Assembly: GCA_034928535.1 (NCBI GenBank)
Contig: JAYFOV010000024.1
Span: 1-64,000, forward strand
DNA from: CAXXOK01 sp001604115
GTDB lineage: Bacteria > Bacillota > Clostridia > Christensenellales > Aristaeellaceae
Length of the DNA: 64,000 nucleotides
Reading direction: 5' to 3'
Shown here: positions 26,801 through 36,401 of the stretch, one piece after another
Layout of the letters: every line of letters begins with the position of its first letter
Numbering within the stretch: position 1 is the stretch's first letter
Program-made: the position numbers and the translations under genes
The notes under the pieces: generated by a model
Database searches by the model: none
The model's input: only the letters and a program-made list of their open reading frames with translations
Told to the model about the DNA's origin: nothing

Positions 26801-28359
26801 CGCCGGAGCTGGGCGATGTGGGGGTGGACCTGCCCGACCGCGCCTGCGATGCCTGCGGCCAGCCCATGGCCAAGGATGGCTACTCGATTCCCTTTGAGGT
26901 TTTTTTGGGCTTCAAAGGCGATAAGGTACCCGATATTGACCTCAACTTCAGCGGTGAGTACCAGCCGCGCGCCCACGCCTATGTGGAGGAGCTGTTTGGC
27001 GAGGGCTACGTGTTTCGCGCGGGCACCATCAGCGGCCTTGCGGAAAAAACCGCCTACGGCTATGCCGCCAAGTACCTGGAGGAGCGGGGCATCCGCGCCG
27101 GGCGGGCGCACAAGGAGCGGCTGGCCGCGGGGTGCATGGGCGTCAAGCGCACCACAGGGCAGCATCCCGGCGGCATCGTGGTGCTGCCCAAGGAGTTTGA
27201 CATCAACCAATTTACGGCCATCCAGCACCCGGCGGACGATATCGGCGGCGGCACCATTACCACGCATTACGATTTCCGCTCCATGCATGATATTCTGGTC
27301 AAGCTGGACTGCCTTGGCCATGACGACCCCACCATGATGCACCTGCTGGAGGAGCTGACGGGCGTGCCGTTTCAGGACATCCCGCTGGGGGAGCCCAAGG
27401 TGATGAGCCTGTTCAGCAAGCCGGACGCGCTGGGCGTGACCGCCGAGCAGATCATGAGCCCCACCGGCACGCTGGGCATCCCGGAGTTTGGCACGCAGTT
27501 TGTGCAGGGCATGCTCATGGACACCACCCCCAGTACCATGGAGGAGCTGGTGCGCATTTCCGGCCTGAGCCATGGCACGGACGTGTGGCTTGGCAACGCC
27601 AAGGATTTGATCGATACCGGCACAGCCAAGCTGCGCCAGTGCTTTTGCACGCGTGACGATATCATGAATTTCCTGATCAGCAAAGGCATGGAAAATAAGA
27701 TGAGCTTTGACATCATGGAAAACGTTCGCAAGGGCAAGGGGCTCAAACCCGAGTGGGAGCAGGCGATGCTTGCCCACGATGTGCCCCAGTGGGCCATCGA
27801 CAGCTGCAAAAAGATCAAGTACATGTTCCCGCGCGGGCACGCCGTAGCCTATGTGACCATGGGGCTGCGCGTGGCGTGGTACAAGGTGTACCGGCCGCTG
27901 GCCTACTACGCGGCCTACTTTACCATCCGCGCGGACGGCTTTGACGCAGGCACGATGATCCTGTCCGGCGCGACCCTGCGCGACCGCCTGCGGGAGTATG
28001 ATGCCCGCGATGAAAAACTTAACCAGAAAGAAAAGCTGGAGCAGAACGCCCTGCATATGATTTTGGAAATGCAGGAACGCGGCATCAGGCTCCTGCCCGT
28101 GGATCTGTACCAGAGCGACAAGCGCCGCTTCCTGCCCGAGGGCGCGGATCTGCGCTGCCCGTTCCTGTCCATCAACGGCTTTCCCGAGGCGGCTGCGGAC
28201 GGCATCATCGAGGCGCGCGGCACCCCCTTCCTGAGCGTGGAGGATTTGAAGATGCGCGCCAAAATAGGGCTGGCCGCCGTGGAGCAGCTCAAGGCGCAGG
28301 GCGCGTTGGAAGGGCTGGCCGCCACCAGCCAGGTGGATATGTTCGGCTTGCTGGGGTAA
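23860..28359 (+). CDS. polC: DNA polymerase III alpha subunit, Gram-positive type PolC
   Basis: Main replicative polymerase of low-GC Gram-positive bacteria, with built-in 3'-5' proofreading. The 1499-residue protein has an N-terminal domain, an Ala/Pro-rich linker (about 190-265), an OB-fold, the PHP domain (ELHMHSNMSAMDA, about 399), the DEDDh exonuclease inserted in PHP (Exo I DFETTGLS about 484, Exo II AAHNAPFDVGF about 564, Exo III HRAVHDCAATA about 623), a Cys zinc-finger (CDHCH...CDACG, about 970-1000) and the polymerase aspartates in DIDLNFSGEY (about 1025). The start is TTG at 23860, nine bases after AGAAAGGA, giving MNKTELLQTLEE. Confidence 0.98.
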   Translation: MNKTELLQTLEETIPPLKGQLHLERVLYRKTDNKAYFSFLADVLVPERDFLTLERRLRTLFPKMQIALRVASPGLAEDFKRDIGQYTPVLKDFLRRQSPAMRTWLDDVGWSIDQDRILLTCPDDFAIVFFRRYQLDEKLSQAVWDIFRLRMPVALVKCGEREAWVAQMRAETARRRAQEQAENRLNNPHTAELPPDGLWAGDALPNAMEGAQEIAPWEDAPAAPEGVPAAQPPARAPRPAREGEPRKPAAPKEKGAVLKGRAIADQPVPIAELGEDSGIIVVEGEIIGVNDPRELKGGETVLVTFALGDDTSTVYCKAFYNYRMKRAAFGETPQPPTEEERKRVADQVALIKNGTRVRLRGDCRQDAFLGELSIGVRDMQQMPKRERRDLAPENEKRIELHMHSNMSAMDATADAADLIAQAAKWGHSAVAITDHGVTQAFPAAFGAAKKHGIKFIPGVEGYLCDIIPIIRDADSRPIRQTMVVLDFETTGLSATADRIIEIGAVKLVEGEVTEELSILCDPGVPLKPKITEITGITDVMLMGKESPAEGVRKLLDFIGDAAIAAHNAPFDVGFLRAECERMGVAFHAPVLDTLVFARRLYPDLRSYKLGALCRALGVSLKNAHRAVHDCAATARCLIQMFAEVEKRGAQKLDEVDGVVAGESMSDTHHIILLCKSQKGMENLNRLVSDGHLHYFFRHPNMPRHLIEQYREGLIVGSACEAGELFRAVVMGKPEEELIRIAAFYDYLEIQPVGNNHFLLRNGEARDEEQLRGFNRRIVALGEKLGKPVVATGDVHFKDPQDAVFRAILQAGQGYEDCDSQPPLYFQTTDEMLAEFSYLGAAKAREVVIQNPRIIADQVEELRLFPKHPKGEETFQPFWPDAAENIERMSWQRAHELYGDPLPELVEARLHKELKSIIGYGFATLYNIAQKLVAKSLADGYLVGSRGSVGSSFVATMCGITEVNPLPAHYRCDHCHTAIFTPPELGDVGVDLPDRACDACGQPMAKDGYSIPFEVFLGFKGDKVPDIDLNFSGEYQPRAHAYVEELFGEGYVFRAGTISGLAEKTAYGYAAKYLEERGIRAGRAHKERLAAGCMGVKRTTGQHPGGIVVLPKEFDINQFTAIQHPADDIGGGTITTHYDFRSMHDILVKLDCLGHDDPTMMHLLEELTGVPFQDIPLGEPKVMSLFSKPDALGVTAEQIMSPTGTLGIPEFGTQFVQGMLMDTTPSTMEELVRISGLSHGTDVWLGNAKDLIDTGTAKLRQCFCTRDDIMNFLISKGMENKMSFDIMENVRKGKGLKPEWEQAMLAHDVPQWAIDSCKKIKYMFPRGHAVAYVTMGLRVAWYKVYRPLAYYAAYFTIRADGFDAGTMILSGATLRDRLREYDARDEKLNQKEKLEQNALHMILEMQERGIRLLPVDLYQSDKRRFLPEGADLRCPFLSINGFPEAAADGIIEARGTPFLSVEDLKMRAKIGLAAVEQLKAQGALEGLAATSQVDMFGLLG

Positions 28360-28455
28360 AGCTGGGCGGGTGACCGGAGGGAAAGCCGGCGTGCGCAGGC
28401 GGCACGGCAGCACGAACAGGCAGGCACACATCCTGCAATAAAGTTGCGCGAATCC

Positions 28456-28484
28456 TTGCCATTTCAATCAAACTATGCTACAAT
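28456..28484 (+). promoter_or_regulatory. Promoter of rpsB-tsf
   Basis: TTGCCA (28456-28461), 17-base spacer, TACAAT (28479-28484). The leader of about 107 bases contains a CGCAC/GTGCG hairpin (28497-28517), which could contribute to S2 autoregulation. Confidence 0.8.
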
Positions 28485-28597
28485 ACCTCCCGAATACGCA
28501 CCTTTGTCGACTGTGCGTTTGTGCTTTTGTACGCCTGCATGAAAGCGGCCGCAACAGGGTGACGCAAAGGGTGGTAAAAACAAGGAGGATACAATCA

Positions 28598-29347
<750 letters not shown>

Positions 29348-29445
29348 TGAACCCGCCGGCGAGCGGCGCAGTAGGCGCCGCTCGCTGCTGCGGTTACACG
29401 GCGGGGAATCCCCGCCTATGCTACGAGTGTAAGGAGAGAATACCC

Positions 29446-30378
29446 ATGGCTGAAGTTACGTCCCAAATGGTTAAAGAACTGCGCGAGATGACCCAAGCGG
29501 GCATGATGGATTGCAAAAAGGCGCTCATCGAGGCCGAGGGCGATATCGAAAAGGCCGTCGAGTGGCTCCGTGAAAAGGGCCTTGCCGCTGCCGCCAAGAA
29601 GGCCAGCCGCATCGCCGCCGAAGGCATGGTCACCAGCTATGTGACCCCCGACGCGCAGATCGGCGTGGTCGTGGAAGTCAACTGTGAGACCGACTTTGTT
29701 GCCAACACCGATAATTTCAAAGGCTTTTGCGCCAAGATCGCCAGCCACATCGCCAAGGCGAACCCCGCCGATGTGGAAGCGCTCCTGAGCCAGCCCTTTG
29801 CGGATGATCCCAGCAAGACCATCACCGACCTCATCAGCGATGCGACGGTGGCCATCGGCGAAAAGATCAGCGTTCGCCGCTTTGCCCGTTATGCGGCCGC
29901 TGCCGGCGTGGTGGAAACCTACATCCACATGGGCGGCAAGATCGGCGTTATGGTGGAAGTGAACAACGACAAGCCTGAGACCTTCACCAACGACGCATTC
30001 AAGACCTACTACCATGACCTGACGCTGCAAATCGCCGCTGCGCGCCCCACCAGCGTCAACAAGAGCGAAGTGCCCACCGATACCCTGGACAAGGAGAAGG
30101 AAATCCTTCGTGCCCAGGCGCTCAACGAGGGCAAGCCCGAGAAGATCGTGGATAAGATGGTCGAAGGCCGCATCGAGAAGTATTACAAAGAGGTTTGCCT
30201 GGTAGAGCAGCCCTTTGTGAAAGATCCCGAAAAGTCCATCACCCAGTACACGCAGGAAGTGGCCAAGGCCATCGGCGCAACCATCGCGCCGGTCAAGTTT
30301 GTGCGTTTTGAGCGTGGCGAGGGCATCGAGAAGCGTCAGGAAAACCTGGCCGACGAGATCGCCAAGATGTCCAAATAA
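29446..30378 (+). CDS. tsf: Elongation factor Ts
   Basis: Nucleotide exchange factor that recycles EF-Tu. The 310-residue protein starts with the UBA-like domain (MVKELREMTQAGMMDCKKAL) and has the core motif VEVNCETDFVA (about 85-95) that contacts EF-Tu. AAGGAGAG precedes the ATG at 29446. It is second in the rpsB operon and is followed by a strong terminator. Confidence 0.99.
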   Translation: MAEVTSQMVKELREMTQAGMMDCKKALIEAEGDIEKAVEWLREKGLAAAAKKASRIAAEGMVTSYVTPDAQIGVVVEVNCETDFVANTDNFKGFCAKIASHIAKANPADVEALLSQPFADDPSKTITDLISDATVAIGEKISVRRFARYAAAAGVVETYIHMGGKIGVMVEVNNDKPETFTNDAFKTYYHDLTLQIAAARPTSVNKSEVPTDTLDKEKEILRAQALNEGKPEKIVDKMVEGRIEKYYKEVCLVEQPFVKDPEKSITQYTQEVAKAIGATIAPVKFVRFERGEGIEKRQENLADEIAKMSK

Positions 30379-30404
30379 GTACATAGACCGTGCGCGAACG
30401 GTTC

Positions 30405-30438
30405 AGTAGCCAGGGTAAAAACCCTGGCTACTTTTTTT
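30405..30438 (+). terminator. Intrinsic terminator of rpsB-tsf
   Basis: GTAGCCAGGGT, loop AAAA, ACCCTGGCTAC, then seven T: a perfect 11-base stem with U-tract right after tsf. Confidence 0.95.
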
Positions 30439-30642
30439 CCCCCACCTGCCGCAGCAAAAAGGGGACAAAGGGCATCAAAGCAAGTGCGCTCCAGCAGCTG
30501 CGAGGCGGCAATAGGGCATACGGCAGCAACATACAGTTCCCCCCGCTGCAGCGGAAATGTGTAAGGGGCGATGCCCCTGGCGGCTCGGCATGGCGCAAAC
30601 GGCGCACCGGCGACCCATCCCACCATGAAGGCATGCCAACGC
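30439..30642. other. Spacer between tsf terminator and prfC promoter
   Basis: About 200 bases holding no open frame with a ribosome binding site. One short palindromic piece (AAGGGGCGATGCCCCTGG, near 30565) recalls the dispersed hairpin repeats elsewhere in the window. Confidence 0.4.
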
Positions 30643-30672
30643 TTGACAAGTATAAACTTACCATTGTACAAT
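30643..30672 (+). promoter_or_regulatory. Promoter of prfC
   Basis: TTGACA (30643-30648), 18-base spacer, TACAAT (30667-30672), about 50 bases before the prfC start. Confidence 0.75.
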
Positions 30673-30722
30673 ATTTTGTTTGGATACTGACTTTACCAAC
30701 CAGAGCGGAGGCACACACGTAG

Positions 30723-32339
30723 ATGACGCAGCTCCCAACCACCAACGCGTTTCAGCAGCAAATCGAGAAACGCCGCACCTTTGCCATCATCAGCCACCCC
30801 GACGCGGGCAAAACCACCCTGACAGAAAAGCTCCTGCTCTATGGCGGGGCCATCCGGCAGGCGGGCAGCGTCAAGGCGCGCAAGGCGGAGCGCCACGCCA
30901 CCAGCGACTGGATGGAAATCGAGAAGCAGCGCGGCATCAGCGTAACGTCCAGCGCGATGCAGTTTGAATTTGACGGCTTCCGCATCAACATTTTGGACAC
31001 GCCGGGTCATCAGGACTTCAGCGAGGATACGTACCGCGTACTGGTCGCGGCGGATGCGGCAGTCATGCTCATCGACGCTGCCAAGGGCGTGGAGGCGCAG
31101 ACCATCAAGCTGTTCAAGGTGTGCCGGATGCGCGGCATCCCCATCTTTACGTTTGTCAATAAAATGGATCGCGCAGCCAAGGATCCCTTCGCCCTGATGG
31201 AAGAGATCGAAAACGTGCTGGGCATCCGTACATGCCCCATGAACTGGCCCATCGGCGTGGATGGGGATTTCCAGGGCGTCTATATCCGGGAAAGCGGCCG
31301 CATCAGCCTGTACAGCGGCGGTAACCACGGCGCCAGCATGGTGGAGGAAACGCAGGTCGCGCTGGACAGCGCCGAGGCGAAAGCCCTGATCGCGCCCCAC
31401 TACCTGACGCGCCTGCATAATGAAATCGAGCTTTTGGACGTGGCAGGCGACGGCTTTGACCGCTCCGCGGTGCTGCAGGGGCAGCTCACGCCCATGTTTT
31501 TTGGATCGGCCATCACCAACTTCGGGGTGGAACCGTTTTTGGAGGCGTTTTTGGACATTACGCCCCCGCCGCTTTCCCGCATGAGCGATATGGGGGAGAT
31601 CCAGCCCGACGCATCGTTTTTCAGCGGTTTTGTGTTCAAGATCCAGGCCAACATGAACCCCGCGCACCGCGACCGGCTTGCATTTATCCGGGTGGTGAGC
31701 GGCGCCTTCCAAAAGGATATGAGCGTCTGGCTCAGCGGGCAGGAGAAAAACATCCAGCTCAAACAGCCCCAGCAGTTCATGGCCAACGAGCGCGAGGCGG
31801 TGGAGTGCGCCTATCCCGGCGATATCGTCGGCCTGTTTGACCCTGGAATATTCCATCTGGGCGATACGCTCAGCGATGGCCCCAAGCTGCACTTCAGCTC
31901 CATCCCCATCTTTGCGCCGGAGTTTTTTGCCCGCGTGCGGCCGGAGGATAGCATGAAGCGCAAACAGTTCATGAAGGGGCTCACCCAGCTTGCGGAGGAA
32001 GGCGCCATCCAGCTCTTCACCCGCACGGAAACCGGCTTTGAGGAATTGCTGGTGGGCGTGGTGGGCATGCTGCAGTTTGATGTGCTGGAGCACCGCCTCA
32101 AAACCGAGTATGGCGTGGCCATGCTCAAAGATTCGCTCGCCTACCGCTTTGTGCGCTGGGTGGAAAAAACGCCCGCTCCGGTGGACAGGCTCAAGCTCAC
32201 CTCCACCAGCGGGCGCGCCAAGGATGGCGACGGGCGCGATGTGCTTCTCTTTGAAAACGAATGGAGCATCCGCCTGGCCACAGACAACAACGCAGGGCTG
32301 TCCCTGAGCGATACCGCCAGCCGCGTGACCTACGGCTGA
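30723..32339 (+). CDS. prfC: Peptide chain release factor 3
   Basis: Translational GTPase that removes RF1/RF2 from the ribosome after termination. The 538-residue protein has G1 SHPDAGKTTLTEKLL, the switch region RGISVTSS, G3 DTPGHQDFSEDTYR and G4 NKMDR, in the order of RF3, which is distinguished from EF-G by its length and the YSGGNHGAS-like domain II region. The ATG at 30723 follows GGAGG at eleven bases. It has its own promoter and is followed by typA 77 bases downstream. Confidence 0.97.
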   Translation: MTQLPTTNAFQQQIEKRRTFAIISHPDAGKTTLTEKLLLYGGAIRQAGSVKARKAERHATSDWMEIEKQRGISVTSSAMQFEFDGFRINILDTPGHQDFSEDTYRVLVAADAAVMLIDAAKGVEAQTIKLFKVCRMRGIPIFTFVNKMDRAAKDPFALMEEIENVLGIRTCPMNWPIGVDGDFQGVYIRESGRISLYSGGNHGASMVEETQVALDSAEAKALIAPHYLTRLHNEIELLDVAGDGFDRSAVLQGQLTPMFFGSAITNFGVEPFLEAFLDITPPPLSRMSDMGEIQPDASFFSGFVFKIQANMNPAHRDRLAFIRVVSGAFQKDMSVWLSGQEKNIQLKQPQQFMANEREAVECAYPGDIVGLFDPGIFHLGDTLSDGPKLHFSSIPIFAPEFFARVRPEDSMKRKQFMKGLTQLAEEGAIQLFTRTETGFEELLVGVVGMLQFDVLEHRLKTEYGVAMLKDSLAYRFVRWVEKTPAPVDRLKLTSTSGRAKDGDGRDVLLFENEWSIRLATDNNAGLSLSDTASRVTYG

Positions 32340-32416
32340 GCCGGCGGCTCACGGCCAGGGGTCACCGTCACCAAGAAACCCATTTTTTCCCAAATCAGAA
32401 AGGAAGAACGAACTGA

Positions 32417-34240
32417 ATGCTTCGTACTGATATCCGCAACATTGCCATTATTGCCCACGTCGATCACGGCAAGACTACCCTGGTGGATGAAATGCTCAAG
32501 CAGGGCGGTGTGTACCGCGAGAACCAGCAGGTAGCCGAGCGCGTGATGGATTCCAACGACATCGAACGCGAGCGCGGCATCACCATTTTGGCCAAAAACA
32601 CGGCCGTACACTACGCCGGCACCAAGATCAACATTGTGGACACGCCTGGCCATGCCGATTTCGGCGGCGAGGTGGAGCGCGTGCTCAAAATGGTGGATGG
32701 TGTGCTCCTGCTGGTGGATAGCTTTGAAGGCCCCATGCCGCAGACCCGCTTTGTGCTGCGCAAGGCACTGGGCCTCAAGCTGCCGGTGATCGTAGTCATC
32801 AACAAGATCGACCGCCCGGACGCCCGCTGCGATGAAGTGGTCGATGAGGTGCTGGATCTGTTCATTGAGCTGGGCGCGGACGAGACGGCGCTGGATCGCC
32901 CCATCGTCTATGCATCGGCGCGCCAGGGCACTGCCTCGCTGGATGCGCAGCACCCCGGCGATGACCTGCGGCCGCTGTTTGATACCATCATCACACACAT
33001 CCCCGCGCCGGAAGGGGATATGGAAGGCCCTGCGCAGCTGCTCATTTCCACCATCGACTATAACGAGTATGTGGGGCGCATCGGCATCGGGCGCATTGCC
33101 CGCGGCACGCTGAGCACCAACATGATGGTGGTCAAAACCAATTACGATACCGGAAAAACCACCCAGCCCCTGCGCCTGACCAGCCTGTTTACCTTTGATG
33201 GCCTCAAGCGCCTGCCGGCCGAATCCGCCTCCATGGGCGACATCGTCGCGATGAGCGGCCTGGAGGATATCGGCATCGGCGATACGGTGTGCGATCCGGT
33301 TGCGGCCGAAGCGCTGCCCTTTGTGAGCATCACCGAGCCTACGGTCACCATGACCTTCAGCGTCAACAACAGCCCGTTTGCCGGGCGTGAGGGTCAGTTT
33401 GTGACCAGCCGCCATCTGCGCGCAAGGCTGTTCAAGGAGCTGCAGACGGACGTGAGCCTGCGCGTGAACGAAACCGACAGCCCGGATGCCTTTGAGGTAC
33501 GCGGGCGCGGCGAGCTGCACCTGAGCATCCTGATCGAGAACATGCGCCGGCAGGGGTATGAGTTCCAGGTGAGCAAACCGCAGGTGATTTATCGGGAGAT
33601 CGACGGGGTCAAGTGCGAGCCCATCGAGCGCATGGTGGCGGATGTGCCGCAGGCTTATGCCGGCGCGGTGATTGAGAAGATCGGCCGCCGCCGCGGCGTG
33701 CTGGAGAGCATGCACGGGCTGGAGCGTGTGCGCCTGGAGTTTTTGATCCCTTCACGCGGGCTGTTTGGCTACCGCAGCGAGTTCATGACGGACACGCGCG
33801 GCGAGGGCATCATGAGCGCCGTGTTTGAAAAGTATGAGCCGGTGAAGGGCGAGATCCCCCACCGCAATGTGGGCGCGCTGGTGTGTTTTGAAAACGGCGA
33901 GGCCACCAGCTATGGGCTGTTTGGCACGCAGGAGCGCGGCACACTGTTCATTACCCCGCAGACGCAGGTCTATAAGGGCATGATCTGCGGGCAAAACGCC
34001 CGCCCGGATGACCTGGTGGTAAACGTTTGCAAGCAAAAGCACGTGACCAATATGCGCAACGCCAGCAGCAGTGAGGATAGCCTCAAGCTGGTGAGCGTGC
34101 ACCCCCTCACGCTGGAGGAGTGCCTGGAGTTTATTGATGATGATGAGCTGCTGGAAGTGACCCCGCAGAACCTGCGCATGCGCAAGCGGGAGCTGAGCCA
34201 TCAGGATCGCGCCCGGGCGGCATCCAAGGCCAAGATCTGA
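32417..34240 (+). CDS. typA: Translational GTPase TypA/BipA
   Basis: Ribosome-associated GTPase involved in stress adaptation and 50S assembly. The 607-residue protein has G1 AHVDHGKTTLVDEML, RGITILAKN, G3 DTPGHADFGGEVER and G4 NKIDRPDA, and the BipA-specific C-terminal half with GRGELHLSILIENMRRQGYEF and TNMRNASSSED. The ATG at 32417 has AAAGGA about a dozen bases upstream. It may be cotranscribed with prfC, as no terminator is seen between them. Confidence 0.98.
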   Translation: MLRTDIRNIAIIAHVDHGKTTLVDEMLKQGGVYRENQQVAERVMDSNDIERERGITILAKNTAVHYAGTKINIVDTPGHADFGGEVERVLKMVDGVLLLVDSFEGPMPQTRFVLRKALGLKLPVIVVINKIDRPDARCDEVVDEVLDLFIELGADETALDRPIVYASARQGTASLDAQHPGDDLRPLFDTIITHIPAPEGDMEGPAQLLISTIDYNEYVGRIGIGRIARGTLSTNMMVVKTNYDTGKTTQPLRLTSLFTFDGLKRLPAESASMGDIVAMSGLEDIGIGDTVCDPVAAEALPFVSITEPTVTMTFSVNNSPFAGREGQFVTSRHLRARLFKELQTDVSLRVNETDSPDAFEVRGRGELHLSILIENMRRQGYEFQVSKPQVIYREIDGVKCEPIERMVADVPQAYAGAVIEKIGRRRGVLESMHGLERVRLEFLIPSRGLFGYRSEFMTDTRGEGIMSAVFEKYEPVKGEIPHRNVGALVCFENGEATSYGLFGTQERGTLFITPQTQVYKGMICGQNARPDDLVVNVCKQKHVTNMRNASSSEDSLKLVSVHPLTLEECLEFIDDDELLEVTPQNLRMRKRELSHQDRARAASKAKI

Positions 34241-34279
34241 TCGCTGTGCCAGTGCCCCGCGCTGGCCACCTATGACCCC

Positions 34280-34305
34280 GCCCTTTCCCCCAAAGGGGTA
34301 AGGGC
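34280..34305. other. Hairpin after typA
   Basis: GCCCTT and AAGGGC flank CCCC/GGGG, giving an interrupted 10-base stem in the gap between typA and the next gene. No T-run follows, so a terminator role is uncertain. Confidence 0.3.
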
Positions 34306-34430
34306 ACAAGCTCCAGTTGGGGTTGGGGGGCACCCTGCCGTCCCAGCCCCGGTCAGCCCGGCCATGCAGCCAATGCTGCTGTTCCTGCGTTGTCAAACAT
34401 CGATCACACCATGCCAAAGGAGGGTATTTC

Positions 34431-36287
34431 ATGAAGCTGAACACCTTGCGCCGCGCGCTCGCGCTCACGATGGCGCTGTGCCTGCTCGCCCTGCCCGCGC
34501 TCACCCAAGCGGAAACCTACCTGCCGGAGGGTGATGTGACCCATGTGGAATTCACGCTGGGCGCATCGCTGCATGCGCAAGCCTTCCCGGCCAGCCAGGC
34601 ACACCTGGCGGATTGGCAGGCCTTCCTCCAAAAGCTGGACATCCGCGGCACGGCGGAAGTATTGGCGCCGCTGACCCCCTTCAGCCGTGTTTATCTGGAT
34701 GGGGCGCTGCGCCTGAACGGCAAGGATCAGATTCCCTTTGTGTATGACGGCTACCATAGCTACCGCTATTTGCGCACCCCGGCGCTGGGCAATGAGGTGT
34801 TCTATTTCCAGATGCACAATTTTCTGGAGTTCATGCTCAAGCCTTACTATTACATGGAATTGCCCACCCAGTATTTGGCGCTGCTGATGTACCCGCAGGC
34901 CAGCTACTATATTGGCTATAGTTACTATGCGCCGGCGGCGGCTACCCTGGCTGCTGCCAAGCTGGCCGCACAGGAAGAAGCCCAGCGCACGCGGGATGCC
35001 GCGCTGGCTGCCATCACGGAGGCGCTTGCGGCTTCCCAGGCGCAGCTGGACGCATTGACCGCCCAAAAGGCGGCGGTGGAAACCGCGCTGGCAGCGGGTG
35101 ACCCCATTGCGCTGGCAGCGCTGCTGGAGCAATACGCAGCGGGGGATGCAAAGGCTGGCGCGGAAGCCGCCGCCCGTGCGCTGCTGGACTCGCTGACCCC
35201 GCAGATTGATGCAGCCGCCGCGCAACAGGCTGCCCTGCAGCTGGCGCTGGATGGTCAGGCGGATATGACCCTGGCACAACTGCTGGGCGCTGTGCCAGAG
35301 GGGTACGGCGCTTTGCCGGACGCAACGGCGGAGGATGCCCCGGCGGACGAAGAAACCGACGCCGATGCGGAAGCCGCCGCAGAGGCTATGCCAAGCGCTT
35401 TGGCAACACCCGGCGCAGTCACCTATACCGTGCCCTACCAAAACCTGTATGAGCTGTGCGAGGAGCTGGATCTGATCGTCAATGACGATCCGGATCTGGA
35501 GCGCGCCTATTTCTACTTTACGTGCCTGTTGACCGATCTGTATGCCAGCGATATGGTGCTGGATGTGCTTGGCCGCATGGAGGATGTGCTGGACTATCTG
35601 GATCCCGAGCAGCAGGGCATGCAGGTCACGGAAACGGACACGGGCATCACCTGCGTACTGGGCGATACGGTGGTGTTCCAAAAGACCGTTGCGCAGGGCG
35701 TGACGGACATCCGCTTCCTGCTGCCCACGCCCGAAGGGTTTGATCTGGCCATTGACTGGACGTGGGATGAAACCTCCGGCCTGGGCGCGGCGCTGGAGGC
35801 GACCGCAGCGATCCTGATGGACGGCGAACCTTCCGCCGCACTCAAGGCAAGCGGCGTTGGGTTGCCCCGCCAGGGCGATGTCAGCGGGCAGGGAAGCATC
35901 ACCTTCACGGCGGAAGGCACCAGCTTTGCAGGTTCACTGGCACCCGCCACCTTCCAGTTTGACTGGGTGCGGGATGCGGCGCAGCTGCCCTACACGCTGG
36001 CGCTCACCGTGCATTGGCTGCATCCGGAAACCCTGCAGCCCGCTGTGTCGCTGGATTTCCATGGCACGCTGTCGGCATCGGACAAGAGCGTATTTGTGGA
36101 TGCGGCCTACCCGCAGAATGATTTCTTCAACCTGAACGAATCCTTCCTCAATGAATACAAGGCGCGCCTGCTCAAACCGCTGCTGTTCAAACTGGCGCCC
36201 ATCGTGCTGGAAACCCCGGCAGGGGTCATCAATGATCTGTACGCGTTTGCCGCCAAGACGGACATCCTCGTTTCGCTGGTGGAGTAG
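34431..36287 (+). CDS. Secreted protein of unknown function (618 residues)
   Basis: A clear Sec signal peptide opens the protein: basic LNTLRRA, hydrophobic ALTMALCLLALPALTQA, then cleavage before ETYLPEG. No lipobox, so it is predicted released or wall-associated. A Tyr-rich region (about 100-170) is followed by a long Ala/Gln/Leu-rich helical stretch (about 170-290, coiled-coil-like) and an acidic linker (about 305-330). The C-terminal 290 residues look beta-rich (ITCVLGDTVVFQKTVAQGVTDIRFLLP). I do not recognise the family. AAAGGAGGG precedes the ATG. The gene ends in a terminator that overlaps the next promoter. Confidence 0.8.
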   Translation: MKLNTLRRALALTMALCLLALPALTQAETYLPEGDVTHVEFTLGASLHAQAFPASQAHLADWQAFLQKLDIRGTAEVLAPLTPFSRVYLDGALRLNGKDQIPFVYDGYHSYRYLRTPALGNEVFYFQMHNFLEFMLKPYYYMELPTQYLALLMYPQASYYIGYSYYAPAAATLAAAKLAAQEEAQRTRDAALAAITEALAASQAQLDALTAQKAAVETALAAGDPIALAALLEQYAAGDAKAGAEAAARALLDSLTPQIDAAAAQQAALQLALDGQADMTLAQLLGAVPEGYGALPDATAEDAPADEETDADAEAAAEAMPSALATPGAVTYTVPYQNLYELCEELDLIVNDDPDLERAYFYFTCLLTDLYASDMVLDVLGRMEDVLDYLDPEQQGMQVTETDTGITCVLGDTVVFQKTVAQGVTDIRFLLPTPEGFDLAIDWTWDETSGLGAALEATAAILMDGEPSAALKASGVGLPRQGDVSGQGSITFTAEGTSFAGSLAPATFQFDWVRDAAQLPYTLALTVHWLHPETLQPAVSLDFHGTLSASDKSVFVDAAYPQNDFFNLNESFLNEYKARLLKPLLFKLAPIVLETPAGVINDLYAFAAKTDILVSLVE

Positions 36288-36334
36288 GCGCTCGGGGCTC
36301 ACCCGGTACAGCGGCTCCCCGAAAAGTGCTCGCA

Positions 36335-36366
36335 AGCAAGGAAACGGTTGCCGTTTCCTTGCTTTT
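36335..36366 (+). terminator. Terminator overlapping the GntR promoter
   Basis: AGCAAGGAAACGG, loop TTG, CCGTTTCCTTGCT, then TTTT: a perfect 13-base stem downstream of the secreted-protein gene. The loop and first bases of the right arm are the -35 box of the next promoter. Confidence 0.75.
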
Positions 36367-36376
36367 GCGTTATACT
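36348..36376 (+). promoter_or_regulatory. Promoter of the GntR-family regulator
   Basis: TTGCCG (36348-36353), 17-base spacer, TATACT (36371-36376). The -35 box lies in the hairpin at 36335-36366, which as DNA is also a symmetric site that an autoregulator could bind. Confidence 0.65.
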
Positions 36377-36401
36377 CATAGCAATGTATGGAGGTGGGGC
36401 T

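Noticed and set aside
23851..28467. A 1538-codon open frame on the minus strand opposite polC
   Set aside because: It is the antisense shadow of polC in GC-rich codons; no ribosome binding site and no recognisable domain, while the plus strand encodes an unmistakable PolC.
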